From: Deminuibacter soli | GTDB lineage: Bacteria > Bacteroidota > Bacteroidia > Chitinophagales > Chitinophagaceae | DNA length: 64,000 nt | Direction: 5' to 3' | Assembly (NCBI RefSeq): GCF_003412455.1 | Contig: NZ_QTJU01000002.1 | Span: 744,001 to 808,000, forward strand | Shown: positions 8,288 through 18,300 of the stretch, one piece after another | How the letters are laid out: every line of letters starts with the position of its first letter | Position numbering within the stretch: the first letter of the stretch is position 1 | Translations under genes and position numbers: made by a program | Notes under the pieces: model-generated | Databases searched by the model: none | Seen by the model: only the letters and a program-made list of their open reading frames with translations | Told to the model about the DNA's origin: nothing

Positions 8288-9523
8288 ATGAATACGCATC
8301 AGCATCGTACATTAGGCGCTTTTGAAAAGGCATTCTGGCTGCTTGACCAGGTAGATTCAAAAGATTTTGCACTGGCTGCAGAAGTGGAAGGAACCGCAAC
8401 AGCAGGCGAATGGCAGGCTGCAGTAAATGCATTGCAGCAGCGGCACCCCAACCTGTGTGTACGCATCACCGTTGATGCATATAACCGCCCGGTATTTACA
8501 CCTGTGCCGGGTAAAGCCATCCCGTTTCGCGTAGTGGATGCAGCGGAGCATTACCGCTGGGAGCAGGAAGTGGAAACAGAACTGGCCACCCGTTTTAATA
8601 CGGCCGAAGGGCCGCTGCTGCGTGCGGTTATTGTACGTAAGCCGGCCGGCACTGTTATCATCCTGGTATCGCATCATGCTATAGCAGATGGCACTTCCCT
8701 GGCTTACCTGATGCGTGATGTATTGCAGGCTGTTACCGGTAAAACCCTGTCAGCAATGCCTGCAGCAGTTTCAAACGATGAATTGCTGGGTATGCCTGAA
8801 GATAGCGTGGGGGATATTGCCAAACAGGCATTGGTATTTGAAACACCGGTTGCTGTTGTGCCGCATGTAGATAAGATTCAACTATCGCAACAGCTTACCG
8901 AAAAACTGGTTAAGCGTTCACGGGAAGAAGCTACTACTGTTCATGGTGCTTTATGTGCTGCTGTTTTGATGGCCGGAAGAAAGCTGGATAATACCTGGAA
9001 AGATGAACGTATTGAAATGATTTCGCCTGTTTGTGCAAGAAGGGCTTTGAAGATTGGTGATGAATGTAACCTGAATATTACCACGCATCCCGTATACTTT
9101 GAGCCCGGGCAGGTGATGAGTTTCTGGGAGCTGGCGCGTTTTGCGAAAGCAGGACTGGAGGGTGTACGCAGTGTTGAGCATGTGCGTGGCTATCTTAACT
9201 TTTTCAGGGAGCTGACTTTTAACGGGAAAGACATAGCTACCATGCTCGAACCAATGAAGGCAGCATTCAATCACCAGGTTATGATTACCAATCTCGGTCG
9301 TATTAAATACGATACTGATTTCGGCGCCATGCAGCTGAAGGCATTGTGGGGGCCAATGGTTTTGTCTGGCAAAGGTAAGGAGCAGACAATTGGCGCTAAT
9401 GCATCCAATGGATCCATTTGCTTAACTAACACCAGTCAAACGCCGCTGCCTTCTTTGTTTAAGCTTGTTGAGCAGTTGCTGGAAGTTGCCTGTGATGTGC
9501 CGGTGCTGGGCACAGTGTTATAG
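8288..9523 (+). CDS. stand-alone condensation-type acyltransferase (PapA/WS-like)
   Basis: The 411-residue protein belongs to the CoA-dependent acyltransferase superfamily that includes NRPS condensation domains, PapA5 and alcohol O-acetyltransferases. The active-site motif HHAIADG is at residues 129-135; the second His is the expected general base. A C-terminal DFGAMQLKALWGP segment corresponds to the DFGW-like structural motif. There is no carrier protein or adenylation domain nearby, so it probably esterifies or amidates a small alcohol or amine with an acyl-CoA rather than working in a peptide assembly line. I use ATG 8288 because a TAnnTTTG promoter overlaps the upstream TTG start. It is monocistronic. 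Confidence 0.75.
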   Translation: MNTHQHRTLGAFEKAFWLLDQVDSKDFALAAEVEGTATAGEWQAAVNALQQRHPNLCVRITVDAYNRPVFTPVPGKAIPFRVVDAAEHYRWEQEVETELATRFNTAEGPLLRAVIVRKPAGTVIILVSHHAIADGTSLAYLMRDVLQAVTGKTLSAMPAAVSNDELLGMPEDSVGDIAKQALVFETPVAVVPHVDKIQLSQQLTEKLVKRSREEATTVHGALCAAVLMAGRKLDNTWKDERIEMISPVCARRALKIGDECNLNITTHPVYFEPGQVMSFWELARFAKAGLEGVRSVEHVRGYLNFFRELTFNGKDIATMLEPMKAAFNHQVMITNLGRIKYDTDFGAMQLKALWGPMVLSGKGKEQTIGANASNGSICLTNTSQTPLPSLFKLVEQLLEVACDVPVLGTVL

Positions 9524-9545
9524 TAAAGCTGTTAATACATGCATT

Positions 9546-9642
9546 ATGGTTAATAAGAAAACATTGGTGCTGGGTGCAACACCCCATGCAGCTAAATGCG
9601 CGTGGAGGGCATCACACCAGTTGGTGAACAGGGGACATAAGA
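9546..9642 (+). pseudogene. remnant of a CoA-binding domain protein (YccU-like)
   Basis: ATG at 9546 opens with MVNKKTLVLGATPHAAKCAW, followed by RASHQLVNRGHKIKA. This is the first Rossmann strand, glycine loop and helix of the small CoA-binding domain family, normally about 120-140 residues long. Here homology stops after about 32 residues, where the terminator stem begins. The rest of the gene is missing, so this is a 5' fragment left by a deletion. It sits 22 bases after the acyltransferase stop. Confidence 0.55.
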
Positions 9643-9674
9643 TAAAAGCCTTAACAGGAGCGTTAAGGCTTTTA
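9643..9674. terminator. bidirectional terminator
   Basis: A perfect 13-bp stem (9643-9655 with 9662-9674) with a 6-base loop has A/T-rich flanks on both sides. It can end the plus-strand acyltransferase transcript and the minus-strand SGNH gene, which stops at 9688. Confidence 0.8.
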
Positions 9675-9687
9675 GTTTGCAGAAGCG

Positions 9688-11325
9688 TTATTGCTTAATC
9701 AACTTAAAACTGTTTTTGCTGCCGTTGCCAACCTTTACCAGGTAGGTTCCTGCGCTCAGGTTGCTTACGTTGATGGTAATGTTACCTGCAACGGTGTGTG
9801 ATTTTTTGCGAAGTGTTTCACGGCCGTTTAAATCAAACAGGTGAATGTCTGTATTAGCAGGTACGTTGGTTAACGTAACAATGCCTGTGGCAGGGTTGGG
9901 GAATAGTGTTATTGTTTTTTCGCCGGCATCCTGTTTAGCGGTTGTGACTGGTGATGCAGCAATAGCATTGCCGGTTCTGGCGGTTGAGCCAGGGGCTGCC
10001 AGCTTCCATTGTCCGTGGGTTTGGTTGTTATCGTCGTACTGGTCAATATTGTCTCCTGCATTTAATCCGCCGCCGTATACTTCTACAACGCGCCCGCTGT
10101 GTGCGGCTTTCAGCTTGTAGTAGTTATTATCCGCAGCAAGCAGGATGAACTGCTGGTTATAGTTTCCGCTGTAAGTCCATTGCTGTACATTGGCTACATT
10201 GTTCGTGCTGGCATATACTACATCTACAGCCTTGCCTGTTGCTACGTTGATTATTTTGTAGGTTCCGTCACCCAGATCGGTTAAGGTAAACTGCTGGTTG
10301 GTGGCGCCTGTGCCTGTCCATTGCAGTATGTTGGTGCCATCTGCAGGGTTACCGCCCGCCACATCCATGTATTTGCCACTGTTCCTGTTTTGCAGTGAAT
10401 AAGTGCCGCTTTTGCCCGTAACACCATTGGCGCGGATTTTTATAGAGGTAATGCGGTTATCCCAGCCATTGTCGCCCAAACAGTCGTCATTGCCGGTAAA
10501 GGTTGCAGTGCTGCCTCCGAAATTATCATCAGCATATACCATTGCCTTATAACCTGCAGGAATTTTGATGGAAGATATATCGTCATTGGCAATGCCTTTT
10601 GCACTGAGTGCGCTGTAGGTATAATCGCCAATACCCAGTTTAATACCATAACCTCCATAGCTGCAATTGCTATAAAAAGTGGGTATTGCTGGTGTGATGA
10701 TGGCATAGGCTGTAGCGCCGAGGATGGCGGCGCCGGCGGCATTCGGGTGCAGGTTGTCGTTGTACAGGGTATTGCGCTTGTTTTGGGTAGGACTGTTGAA
10801 ATCAATCACAGTGGCGCCCTTGTTAATGCTGATTTGCGTGATCAGGGGAATGACTTCGTTCTGCAGGTTGGCGATCTGCGCATTGTCTGCATAACAGGCA
10901 ACAGGATATACTACATAAATTGCCGGGTTTCTCCCGTTTTGCCTGAATGCATCAATCATGGATGCATAGTCGTTGTAGAAATCATTTTTGTATATCCAGT
11001 TATCCGGATGTGCATCATTGGTGCCGAGTGATATAATGAGTATTTGCGGATCGAAGTTTTTAGCGGTGGTAAAGGCCGATGTGTTCCAGTAAGGCGAAGG
11101 TGCTTTTTTCAACATAGTAGTGCCGCTTACGCCGCAGTTGAGTACGGTGTATTGGTTGCCAAGCAGGGTGCCAAGTTGCGCAGGCCATGCCTGTGTACCG
11201 GGATCAGACAGGCCGTAACCGGCAGTAACGCTATTGCCTACGCAAACTACACGTGTTTGTGCAGCAAGTGGTAAAGCACAGCAGAGTAATTGTATTGCCA
11301 GCGATAAGGTAAAAAGTGTTTTCAT
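9688..11325 (-). CDS. secreted SGNH hydrolase with crystallin-like, ricin-type lectin and T9SS sorting domains
   Basis: The 545-residue protein has four parts after a Sec signal (residues 1-23). The SGNH/GDSL hydrolase spans about 25-210, with block I GNSVTAG (Ser32), block III GTND at 101-104 and block V DNLH (Asp190, His193), so the catalytic triad is complete. Residues 215-300 resemble a beta/gamma-crystallin unit (YADDNFGGSTATF). Residues 303-440 are a ricin-type beta-trefoil with repeated QW-like units. The last 75 residues (LFPNPATGIVTL ... SAGTYLVKV) are a type A sorting domain for the type IX secretion system. It probably removes acetyl or other esters from a polysaccharide at the cell surface. 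It follows the GH76 gene by 64 bases on the same strand. Confidence 0.85.
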   Translation of the reverse strand: MKTLFTLSLAIQLLCCALPLAAQTRVVCVGNSVTAGYGLSDPGTQAWPAQLGTLLGNQYTVLNCGVSGTTMLKKAPSPYWNTSAFTTAKNFDPQILIISLGTNDAHPDNWIYKNDFYNDYASMIDAFRQNGRNPAIYVVYPVACYADNAQIANLQNEVIPLITQISINKGATVIDFNSPTQNKRNTLYNDNLHPNAAGAAILGATAYAIITPAIPTFYSNCSYGGYGIKLGIGDYTYSALSAKGIANDDISSIKIPAGYKAMVYADDNFGGSTATFTGNDDCLGDNGWDNRITSIKIRANGVTGKSGTYSLQNRNSGKYMDVAGGNPADGTNILQWTGTGATNQQFTLTDLGDGTYKIINVATGKAVDVVYASTNNVANVQQWTYSGNYNQQFILLAADNNYYKLKAAHSGRVVEVYGGGLNAGDNIDQYDDNNQTHGQWKLAAPGSTARTGNAIAASPVTTAKQDAGEKTITLFPNPATGIVTLTNVPANTDIHLFDLNGRETLRKKSHTVAGNITINVSNLSAGTYLVKVGNGSKNSFKLIKQ

Positions 11326-11348
11326 TGCAGCTTAATTTGTTTGTAAAG

Positions 11349-11375
11349 AGCGTGCGCACGAAAGGTGCGCACGCT
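11349..11375 (-). terminator. intergenic hairpin between the GH76 and SGNH genes
   Basis: A perfect 11-bp GC-rich stem with a 5-base loop occupies the 64-base gap between the two genes. On the minus strand it is followed only by a short CTTT, so it may be a partial terminator or an mRNA-stabilising hairpin. Confidence 0.5.
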
Positions 11376-11389
11376 TGTGTGTACTATTG

Positions 11390-12982
11390 TTATTGCAGGT
11401 GCCAGCGCTGTGCGTCGCCGCCATTCCAGCCCCATTGAACCAGTTTGTAGCCGTTTACATTTGAACTGGAATTATCCAGCGCGCCGCTGGTTTGCTGGTT
11501 CCATATTTTAAAGCTGCCGTCTGACTGTTTATCTACCCACCAGCGTTGATTGGTGGCACGGGAAGGTGTCCATTGTACTATTTGCAGATCGTTGGCAGGT
11601 GAGCCGCCCGGCACATCCAGGGCTTTCCAGCTGGACTGGCTGATGATGTTCCAGGAATTGTCTTCATTCTGTGTAAAGTTCCAGCGCTGGTTAAGTCCGT
11701 TGTTAAAGCCCCATAACACTACACCGGCGCCATTGGTGCTAACGTTCCCGTTGTCAATGGCAATGCCATTCTGCTGGCTTACAATGGTGTGTGTGCCTGC
11801 AATTTCATCGGGCTGTGCGCCGGGTGTAAACTGCAGCCAGGCCACGGCACTAACGAATTTGGTAGAGCCTGCGTTGTCATCAACCGGGGTTTGCTGTGCC
11901 CATCCGTTCCAGGTAATATTCCTGTCTGTACGGCGTGTGTTCCAGATAGCAGTGGCATTCTGCTGCATCCATGTATAATAGGTACTCCACTGGTGGTTGT
12001 CTCTTACAAAATGCCCCAGTCCGCGAGCAAACTCATCAGCCCAGGTATCGAGATAGCCTGCGCTGTTGCTGATGATGCCATTGGTAGTCATGTTGTTTCT
12101 TACATAGTCAATTGCTTTTTTGGCATCGTTGAAGTACATGGGGTCACCGGTAATCTGGTACAGCAGGTTGGCGAAGTCTGCGAATGATCCCTGGTTGTAA
12201 ACAGCAGAACCCTGGTCAACCACATTGTTGCGGTCGATGCTTGCATACACCAGGCCTGTGCTGGTATTAAAAAGATGTGTTTGTGACCAGGCATAAATTT
12301 GTTTGGCCCTGTCAAGATAATAGCTGTCGTGGTTGGCCTGGTAAATATAACAGGCCAGTTTGCCCATGGGATTATTGGAAAGGGCGCATTTATTGATGGC
12401 TTCGCCTGCAGGCGTCATGTCGGGCTGTTGCTCCCATATGCCACCGCCATTGTACTGGGTATCCCATCCGCGTGCCCATGCCATATCGAACCCGTATTTC
12501 GCCTGGGTAAGCAGGTTCTGGGTGCCTGTTTGCAGGTATCCGCGGATGAGGGCGAGGGACATCCAGGCGATATCATCATTCCAGCCATCCCATGCCCATG
12601 GTGTGGGAACGAGTTGCAGAAAGCTGTTGCACAAATTGTTCACAAGTGTTTTGTGCGCTGTGCTGCCTGTGCGTTCATAGGCATCTTCCATGCCCTGGAT
12701 GTTGAGCGCAAGCGTCCAGGTGCCATTGGAAGCGTTGTCGTTAATAGACTTCTTGTAGTACGTGTTGCCGCCTGCATTTACCAGGAATGCATTGTTGTAG
12801 GCATTGATGGCGGCATCGGCATTACCGGAGTTGACTACATTGCGTGTACTCGTTTTATTGGCTTGTGTGGCCTGTGCAGCGGGGTCGGATGTTTTTTTAC
12901 AGGCAGCAAAAAGCAGGGCCGCGGCAGCAAGGGGTGCCAGTACACGGGTAAACGTGTTGTTGTTTACATACGTCTTCTTCAT
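11390..12982 (-). CDS. GH76 glycoside hydrolase lipoprotein with ricin-type lectin domain
   Basis: The 530-residue protein begins with a lipoprotein signal (lipobox LFAAC, Cys28). Residues about 55-390 form an alpha-helical glycoside hydrolase family 76 domain. The catalytic aspartate pair is seen as WNDDIAW (Asp136-Asp137), and the tryptophan-rich GGGIWEQQ motif follows. GH76 enzymes are endo-alpha-1,6-mannanases acting on yeast mannan or mannoproteins. Residues about 400-530 are a ricin B-type lectin domain with repeated QRW motifs, likely for carbohydrate binding. It is the first gene of a two-gene unit with the SGNH hydrolase. Confidence 0.85.
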   Translation of the reverse strand: MKKTYVNNNTFTRVLAPLAAAALLFAACKKTSDPAAQATQANKTSTRNVVNSGNADAAINAYNNAFLVNAGGNTYYKKSINDNASNGTWTLALNIQGMEDAYERTGSTAHKTLVNNLCNSFLQLVPTPWAWDGWNDDIAWMSLALIRGYLQTGTQNLLTQAKYGFDMAWARGWDTQYNGGGIWEQQPDMTPAGEAINKCALSNNPMGKLACYIYQANHDSYYLDRAKQIYAWSQTHLFNTSTGLVYASIDRNNVVDQGSAVYNQGSFADFANLLYQITGDPMYFNDAKKAIDYVRNNMTTNGIISNSAGYLDTWADEFARGLGHFVRDNHQWSTYYTWMQQNATAIWNTRRTDRNITWNGWAQQTPVDDNAGSTKFVSAVAWLQFTPGAQPDEIAGTHTIVSQQNGIAIDNGNVSTNGAGVVLWGFNNGLNQRWNFTQNEDNSWNIISQSSWKALDVPGGSPANDLQIVQWTPSRATNQRWWVDKQSDGSFKIWNQQTSGALDNSSSNVNGYKLVQWGWNGGDAQRWHLQ

Positions 12983-13193
12983 TGGTTTTTGAATTTTCGT
13001 TTATAATGGATGAATGAAAAAAATGCATAACAAGGCAAGGCCATGCAGCTTGCAGTGCAGGCAATACCCATTTAGGTTATAATGGGAATAACGGTTTACA
13101 GCGCCGGGAACAGGCGCACAGGGTACTTAAGACAAGGGGAATGATAACGGTACAATCACGGGGAACGCGGGAATAAATACGATCAGTGAAAGC

Positions 13194-13793
13194 TTACCTG
13201 TGAAGCAGGTACAGCAGCAATAACATAGCCTTTCTTCCTATATTGAAAGCAACTCTTAGTATGCGCAATGCCCTGCGCATGTGCTGTTCTACAGTGTTCT
13301 CCGAGATGTTTAAATGACGGGCTATTTCTTTATTGGACAGCTCATGCTCCCTGCGTAACCGGAATACGGTTTGGCACTGGGAAGGCAGTTTTTTGATTTC
13401 TTCGCTTAGTAATAATTCCAGCTCTCTGGTTTGTATATAAGTCTCTACATCATTTGCAGCGGCAGTATATGTTTGCGGGGAATACTCATACACTTTACGC
13501 TGCACCAGTTCTTTCCTGAAATGATCGAGGATACGGTATTTGAGAATGGTATAAAGCCAGGCCCTGAGTGAATGGATTTCATGGGCAGCTTGTTTGTTGT
13601 TGTGTAAGGTAACAAATACATTCTGCACCAGCTCTTTCGCAATTTCGCGGTCATTTGTTTTCTGAACAGCAATCGTCAGCAGTTCTATTGCATGCGTTTG
13701 GTACAATTGTGCAAAGGCTGCTTCATTGCCTTTCTGCCAAAGCAGGATCAGTTCTTTTTCAGTATGGTTAAGGAGAGGTTTGATAGATGGCAA
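13194..13793 (-). CDS. ECF sigma factor, FecI-like (glycan locus)
   Basis: The 199-residue protein has sigma region 2 (GNEAAFAQLYQTHAIELLTI ... ELVQNVFVTLHNN) and region 4 with a helix-turn-helix (LSNKEIARHLNISENTVEQ). Only a TTG start is available in frame (13791-13793). Bacteroidota use such factors with a FecR anti-sigma factor and a SusC carrying an STN domain to switch on glycan loci. Here the partner FecR gene is divergent, 185 bases away, rather than downstream on the same strand. The C-terminus is basic and hydrophobic (RKAMLLLLYLLHR). Confidence 0.85.
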   Translation of the reverse strand: MPSIKPLLNHTEKELILLWQKGNEAAFAQLYQTHAIELLTIAVQKTNDREIAKELVQNVFVTLHNNKQAAHEIHSLRAWLYTILKYRILDHFRKELVQRKVYEYSPQTYTAAANDVETYIQTRELELLLSEEIKKLPSQCQTVFRLRREHELSNKEIARHLNISENTVEQHMRRALRILRVAFNIGRKAMLLLLYLLHR

Positions 13794-13978
13794 TTAATCG
13801 TTGAAGCAATATTAGGTAATTTTAACAGTATGCTGTGTGCTGTTTTTAGCTAAAATCAGCTAAATATACGCACTGAAAAAAAACTTTAAAAAAATTACCG
13901 GCCGGCTAACGGCAGGGCTTCATTGCTTCGACTTATGTTGGGGAATACGCTCACAATCACGATAAACAGGCTGTTTGA

Positions 13979-15142
13979 ATGACACAAGACCGGCTTATAT
14001 ACTTGTTGGAATGTTATGCACAAAATGCATGCAGTGATGCAGAACTGGCAGAGTTGGAAGAATGGTATCATGCACACAACCCGGGTGGTAAAAACATGGG
14101 CAGCTGGTTGCAGGAATATAGCAGGGAGCGCTTGTCTGAAGAAATGTATCTGCAGTTTCGCCGGATGAAGGAGCCTGCTGCCAAACGTGTTATATTAATT
14201 AAATTATACAGGGCTGCCGCAGCTGCTGCTGTTGTGTTTGCCGCGGCAGGTACAATGTATTTGGCCAGGCATTCAGCACATATGGTACAGCCGGCAGAGA
14301 CGGCAATGCAGGCTGGTATAAAAAACGATTCCATTAAACCAGGCAGCAATAAGGCAGTACTGATACTTGCTGATAAAACAGTTATCACACTGGGCGATAC
14401 GGTAAGCGGTGTGATTGCCGTGCAGGGCCATGCTACAATTGACCAGGTGCAGAAGGGGGCTATTGCCTATAACCAGGCAAACGATGCGCCCGCGCCGGAT
14501 AAAATGCAGTACAATACCTTATCTACCCCGCGCGGTGGAAAGTATACTGTGTCACTGGCAGACGGGACACTGGTTACCCTTGATGCCGCGTCTTCAATCA
14601 CTTACCCTGTGGCCTTTACAGGCAAGGAGCGGCGTGTAGAAATTACCGGCCAGGCTTATTTTGAAGTGGTACACAGGGATGCACAACCATTTCGTGTAAC
14701 TGCCAACGGGCAAACCATTGAAGACGTAGGCACTGCATTTAATATAAATGCCTATAATGATGAATCTGCTGTCAGGGTAACGCTGGCATCAGGCAGGGCA
14801 GATGTATTTAACGCATCCGGGCGGGTATCCTTAATCCCGGGTGAGCAGGCGCAGGTAAACAATGGCCAGCAGCAAATTAAAGTAAGCACCGTGAATGTGG
14901 AAGAAACCATTGCCTGGAAAAACGGCTGGTTTATCTTTCATCATGAAAGCATACAGCAGGTGATGAAACAGGCCGCGCGCTGGTACGATATAGAAGTAGC
15001 CTACGAAGGCGTGCCTATGAATAAAACCTTTGGCGGAACGATATCGAAATACAAGGATATCGCCGAACTGTTGCAGAACCTGAGAATTGTAAGCGGTATT
15101 CAATACAGGATAGAAGGAAGAAGAATAACCCTGTTTAATTAG
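13979..15142 (+). CDS. FecR-family anti-sigma factor
   Basis: The 387-residue protein has a cytoplasmic N-terminal part (residues 1-75) that should hold the sigma factor, one transmembrane helix (about 77-95, AAAAAVVFAAAGTMYLAR) and a periplasmic FecR domain (about 175-270). In the FecR domain, YNTLSTPRGGKYTVSLADGT and ALITGQAYFEV-like strands are seen. A C-terminal DUF4974 domain (about 310-387, with MKQAARWYDIEVAYEG) completes it. It should sense the SusC STN domain through the periplasm. It is followed by a hairpin and then susC. Confidence 0.88.
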   Translation: MTQDRLIYLLECYAQNACSDAELAELEEWYHAHNPGGKNMGSWLQEYSRERLSEEMYLQFRRMKEPAAKRVILIKLYRAAAAAAVVFAAAGTMYLARHSAHMVQPAETAMQAGIKNDSIKPGSNKAVLILADKTVITLGDTVSGVIAVQGHATIDQVQKGAIAYNQANDAPAPDKMQYNTLSTPRGGKYTVSLADGTLVTLDAASSITYPVAFTGKERRVEITGQAYFEVVHRDAQPFRVTANGQTIEDVGTAFNINAYNDESAVRVTLASGRADVFNASGRVSLIPGEQAQVNNGQQQIKVSTVNVEETIAWKNGWFIFHHESIQQVMKQAARWYDIEVAYEGVPMNKTFGGTISKYKDIAELLQNLRIVSGIQYRIEGRRITLFN

Positions 15143-15153
15143 CATCAGCTATC

Positions 15154-15184
15154 AGCGCAGCAATAACGGTGCTGCGCCGGTTTT
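15154..15184 (+). terminator. hairpin between fecR and susC
   Basis: An 8-bp stem (15154-15161 with 15169-15176) is followed by cggtttta. It may end the fecR transcript, leaving susC with its own promoter in 15185-15314. Confidence 0.5.
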
Positions 15185-15314
15185 ACCGGTAACGTACATG
15201 CCGGTGGTAACGCTGTGTGCCTTCATGTGTATCAAATCTGAACAATATTCATCTATTTATAAACATTGTTTTATTACGTGAAGCCATTTCACGAATGCCA
15301 AAACTACTCTTGCC

Positions 15315-18300
15315 ATGAAATTATCTTACTTGTTGCCGGTGGTATTTTTACTGGTGACTACTGCTGGTTTTGCCCAGAAAATTACGCTGGATAAAAACAA
15401 TATTCCACTTACAGAAGCACTGTCGTTTATACGGCAGCAAAGCGGTTACAGTATATTGTATGATGAAGCTGTTTTGCGTAAAGCGCAGCATGTAAGTGTG
15501 CACATCAAAAACGGAACGCTGGATGAAGCACTGAAACAATGTTTTAACGAACAGCCCTTTACTTACACAATCAGCAACAAAACCATTCTTATTACACCCA
15601 GGCCGGATGTTAAGCCGAAGCCCGGCGTTTTCCAGGTAACGGGAAAGATAACCGATGAAAAGGGCCAACCCATGCAGGGCGCCACAGTGGCGTTAAAGAA
15701 TACTGCCAACAGTACATCCGCACAAAAAGACGGAACGTTTAGTATAAAACTGCCGGATGGGAATGGGGTGCTGGTTTTTTCGTCCGTGGGTTTCGCCTTG
15801 CAGGAAGTGCCGGTGAACAATACTGCTGAAATTAATGTGACGCTGAAAGAGCAGGTAGCGGGATTGAATGATGTAGTGGTGGTGGCCTATGGTGAACAGA
15901 AAAAAGTAACCTCTATCGGCGCCATCAGCAGCATTAATGTAGAAGAATTGAAGCAGCCGGTAGCCAATCTTACAGATGTTATTGCAGGCCGCATTGCCGG
16001 TGTGGTTGGAGTACAGCGCAGCGGGCAGCCCGGGTACGATAACGCGGAGATTTATATCAGGGGCATTTCCACCTTTACCAATAGCAGTCCGCTGGTGCTG
16101 GTAGATGGTGTTGAACGTGACTATGCGAATGTAGATCCTGAAGATATTGCCAGCTTCAGCATTCTTAAAGATGCTTCTGCCACTGCTGTGTATGGGGTAC
16201 GTGGTGCAAACGGTGTTATCATTATTCAAACAAAAAAAGGAAAGGTGGGCAAACCGCGTATCAATGCGCAGTATGACCAGGGCATTACGCAGTTTACCAG
16301 GATACCCAAATTTGCAGATGGGGTTACTTATATGCAAATGGCGAACGAGGCTTATCACAACAGCAACCCGGATGATCCATTGCCTAAATATACGCAGGAC
16401 AGGATAGATAAAACAGCCAGCGGTACAGATCCTGATCTGTATCCCAATGTGAACTGGTTTAAGGAGCTGTTTAAAAAGTATGGCCAAAACAGGCGGGCAA
16501 GGGTAAATGCAGGCGGTGGTTCTGACAATGCGCAGTATTATTTGTCTGTTGGCTACTATGATGAAAATGGCCTGTTTAAAACAGATCAGCTGGCCAATTA
16601 CAATTCTGCCATCAAATTCAATCGCTACAATTTCACATCGAACCTTACGCTGAAAGTAACGAAGTCTACCAAAGTTGATTTCGGAGCATCCGGCTGGATC
16701 AGCAACGGCAATTACCCGGGCACTGCAGTGGGGGATATCTGGAATTCGGCCTACCTGCTGCCGCCGATTGTTATTCCTACGGTTTATTCCAACGGGCTGC
16801 ATTCGCAGATACGTACCGGCAACATCAACAACCCATACAACCTGCTTACGCAAAGCGGGTATATCAGCGAGTTCAGAAGCCAGCTCTGGAGCAATATCCG
16901 TGTTACGCAGGATCTTGGCGGGTTGTTGAAAGGACTTTCTGCAACAGGCATGTTTTCGTTTGATAACTATAACGCACATACCATACAGCGTACCAAAACA
17001 GTAGACGGTTATCTTGCCACGGGCCGCGATTCGAGCGGGAAATTACTGTTAGACCGCACATCGGTAGGTACCAGTTTCCTGGACTATAAAAGAGTGAACG
17101 GCGGTACGCGCCAGTTTTATACAGAAGCTGCATTGAACTATACCAATTCATTCGGGCCGCATAGCGTAACAGGCCTGGTGTTGTTTAACCAGTCAGATAA
17201 GGTAGATGCATTTGTAGATGATTTTATCAGCTCTATTCCTTACCGCTATATGGGACTTGCAGGCCGTGGTACCTATGCCTATAAAAGCAAGTACCTCGCA
17301 GAAGTAAACTTTGGCTACAACGGTTCTGAAACCTTTGCGCCCAATCACCGGTTTGGTTTCTTCCCATCGTTTGGTGCAGGCTGGGTATTGTCTGAAGAAA
17401 AATTCTTTACACCGCTGACGAATGTTTTCCAGTTTTTTAAACTGCGCTATTCTTATGGCGTAGTAGGTAACAGCAATATCGGCGGGCGTCGCTTTGCCTA
17501 TATTTCAACAGTAGGCAAAGGCAATACGCTTAACGAGGGCAAGTACTCTTTTGGCAGAAACGGGACAGACAATACGGTTACAGGTCTTGATATTGGCGAT
17601 TACGCAGTAGATGTAACCTGGGAAAAAGCCAGAAAGCAAAACCTCGGCGTTGAGCTGAAAACCATGAACGGTGCCGTATCCTTAACAGCAGATGTGTTCA
17701 GGGAAGACCGCAGCGGCATCTTCCGCCAGCGCGGCGATGTACCCAATAACGCGGGTTTGCTGTCATTGCCTTATGCGAACCTTGGTGAAATACACAACCG
17801 CGGTATTGATGCCACTTTTGAGATAAACAAGAAGCTGGGACGCAACTGGCAGCTGGGTTTCAGGGGAAACTTTACGTGGACAAGAGCGATGGTGATTAAT
17901 GATGCCAATGCCCCCTGGCCTTATCCCTGGCAGCAACGTATTGGCCGCAAATACGGACAGCGCTTTGGTTATACGGCACTCGGGCTTTACAAAGATGCCA
18001 AAGATGTTGCGAACAGCGCTTACCAGACAGGCACCAACAAGGCAGGTGATATTAAATACAAAGACCTGAACGGCGATGGTAAAATTGATACCTATGATAT
18101 GGGGCCTATTGGTTACGGCAGTTTTCCTGAAATCGTGTACGGCTTTGGGCCAACCGTTTCATGGAAAGGCTTTTCAGTGGCAGCCTGGTTTAAAGGAATC
18201 AGCAATGTGGATATATCACTGAATGGCGATGGCCTGCAGCCCTTTAGCCAGGGCGGTGAATTGGGCAACCTGCTTGCTGAAATTACCAACCGGTGGACAC

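Noticed and set aside
12299-13006. 235-codon plus-strand frame opposite the GH76 gene
   Set aside because: Antisense shadow of the GH76 gene; cysteine- and glycine-rich composition, no domain.
15693-16979. 428-codon open frame on the minus strand inside susC
   Set aside because: It lies fully antisense to a strongly supported SusC gene and has no recognisable domain; its length follows from the codon bias of the real gene.
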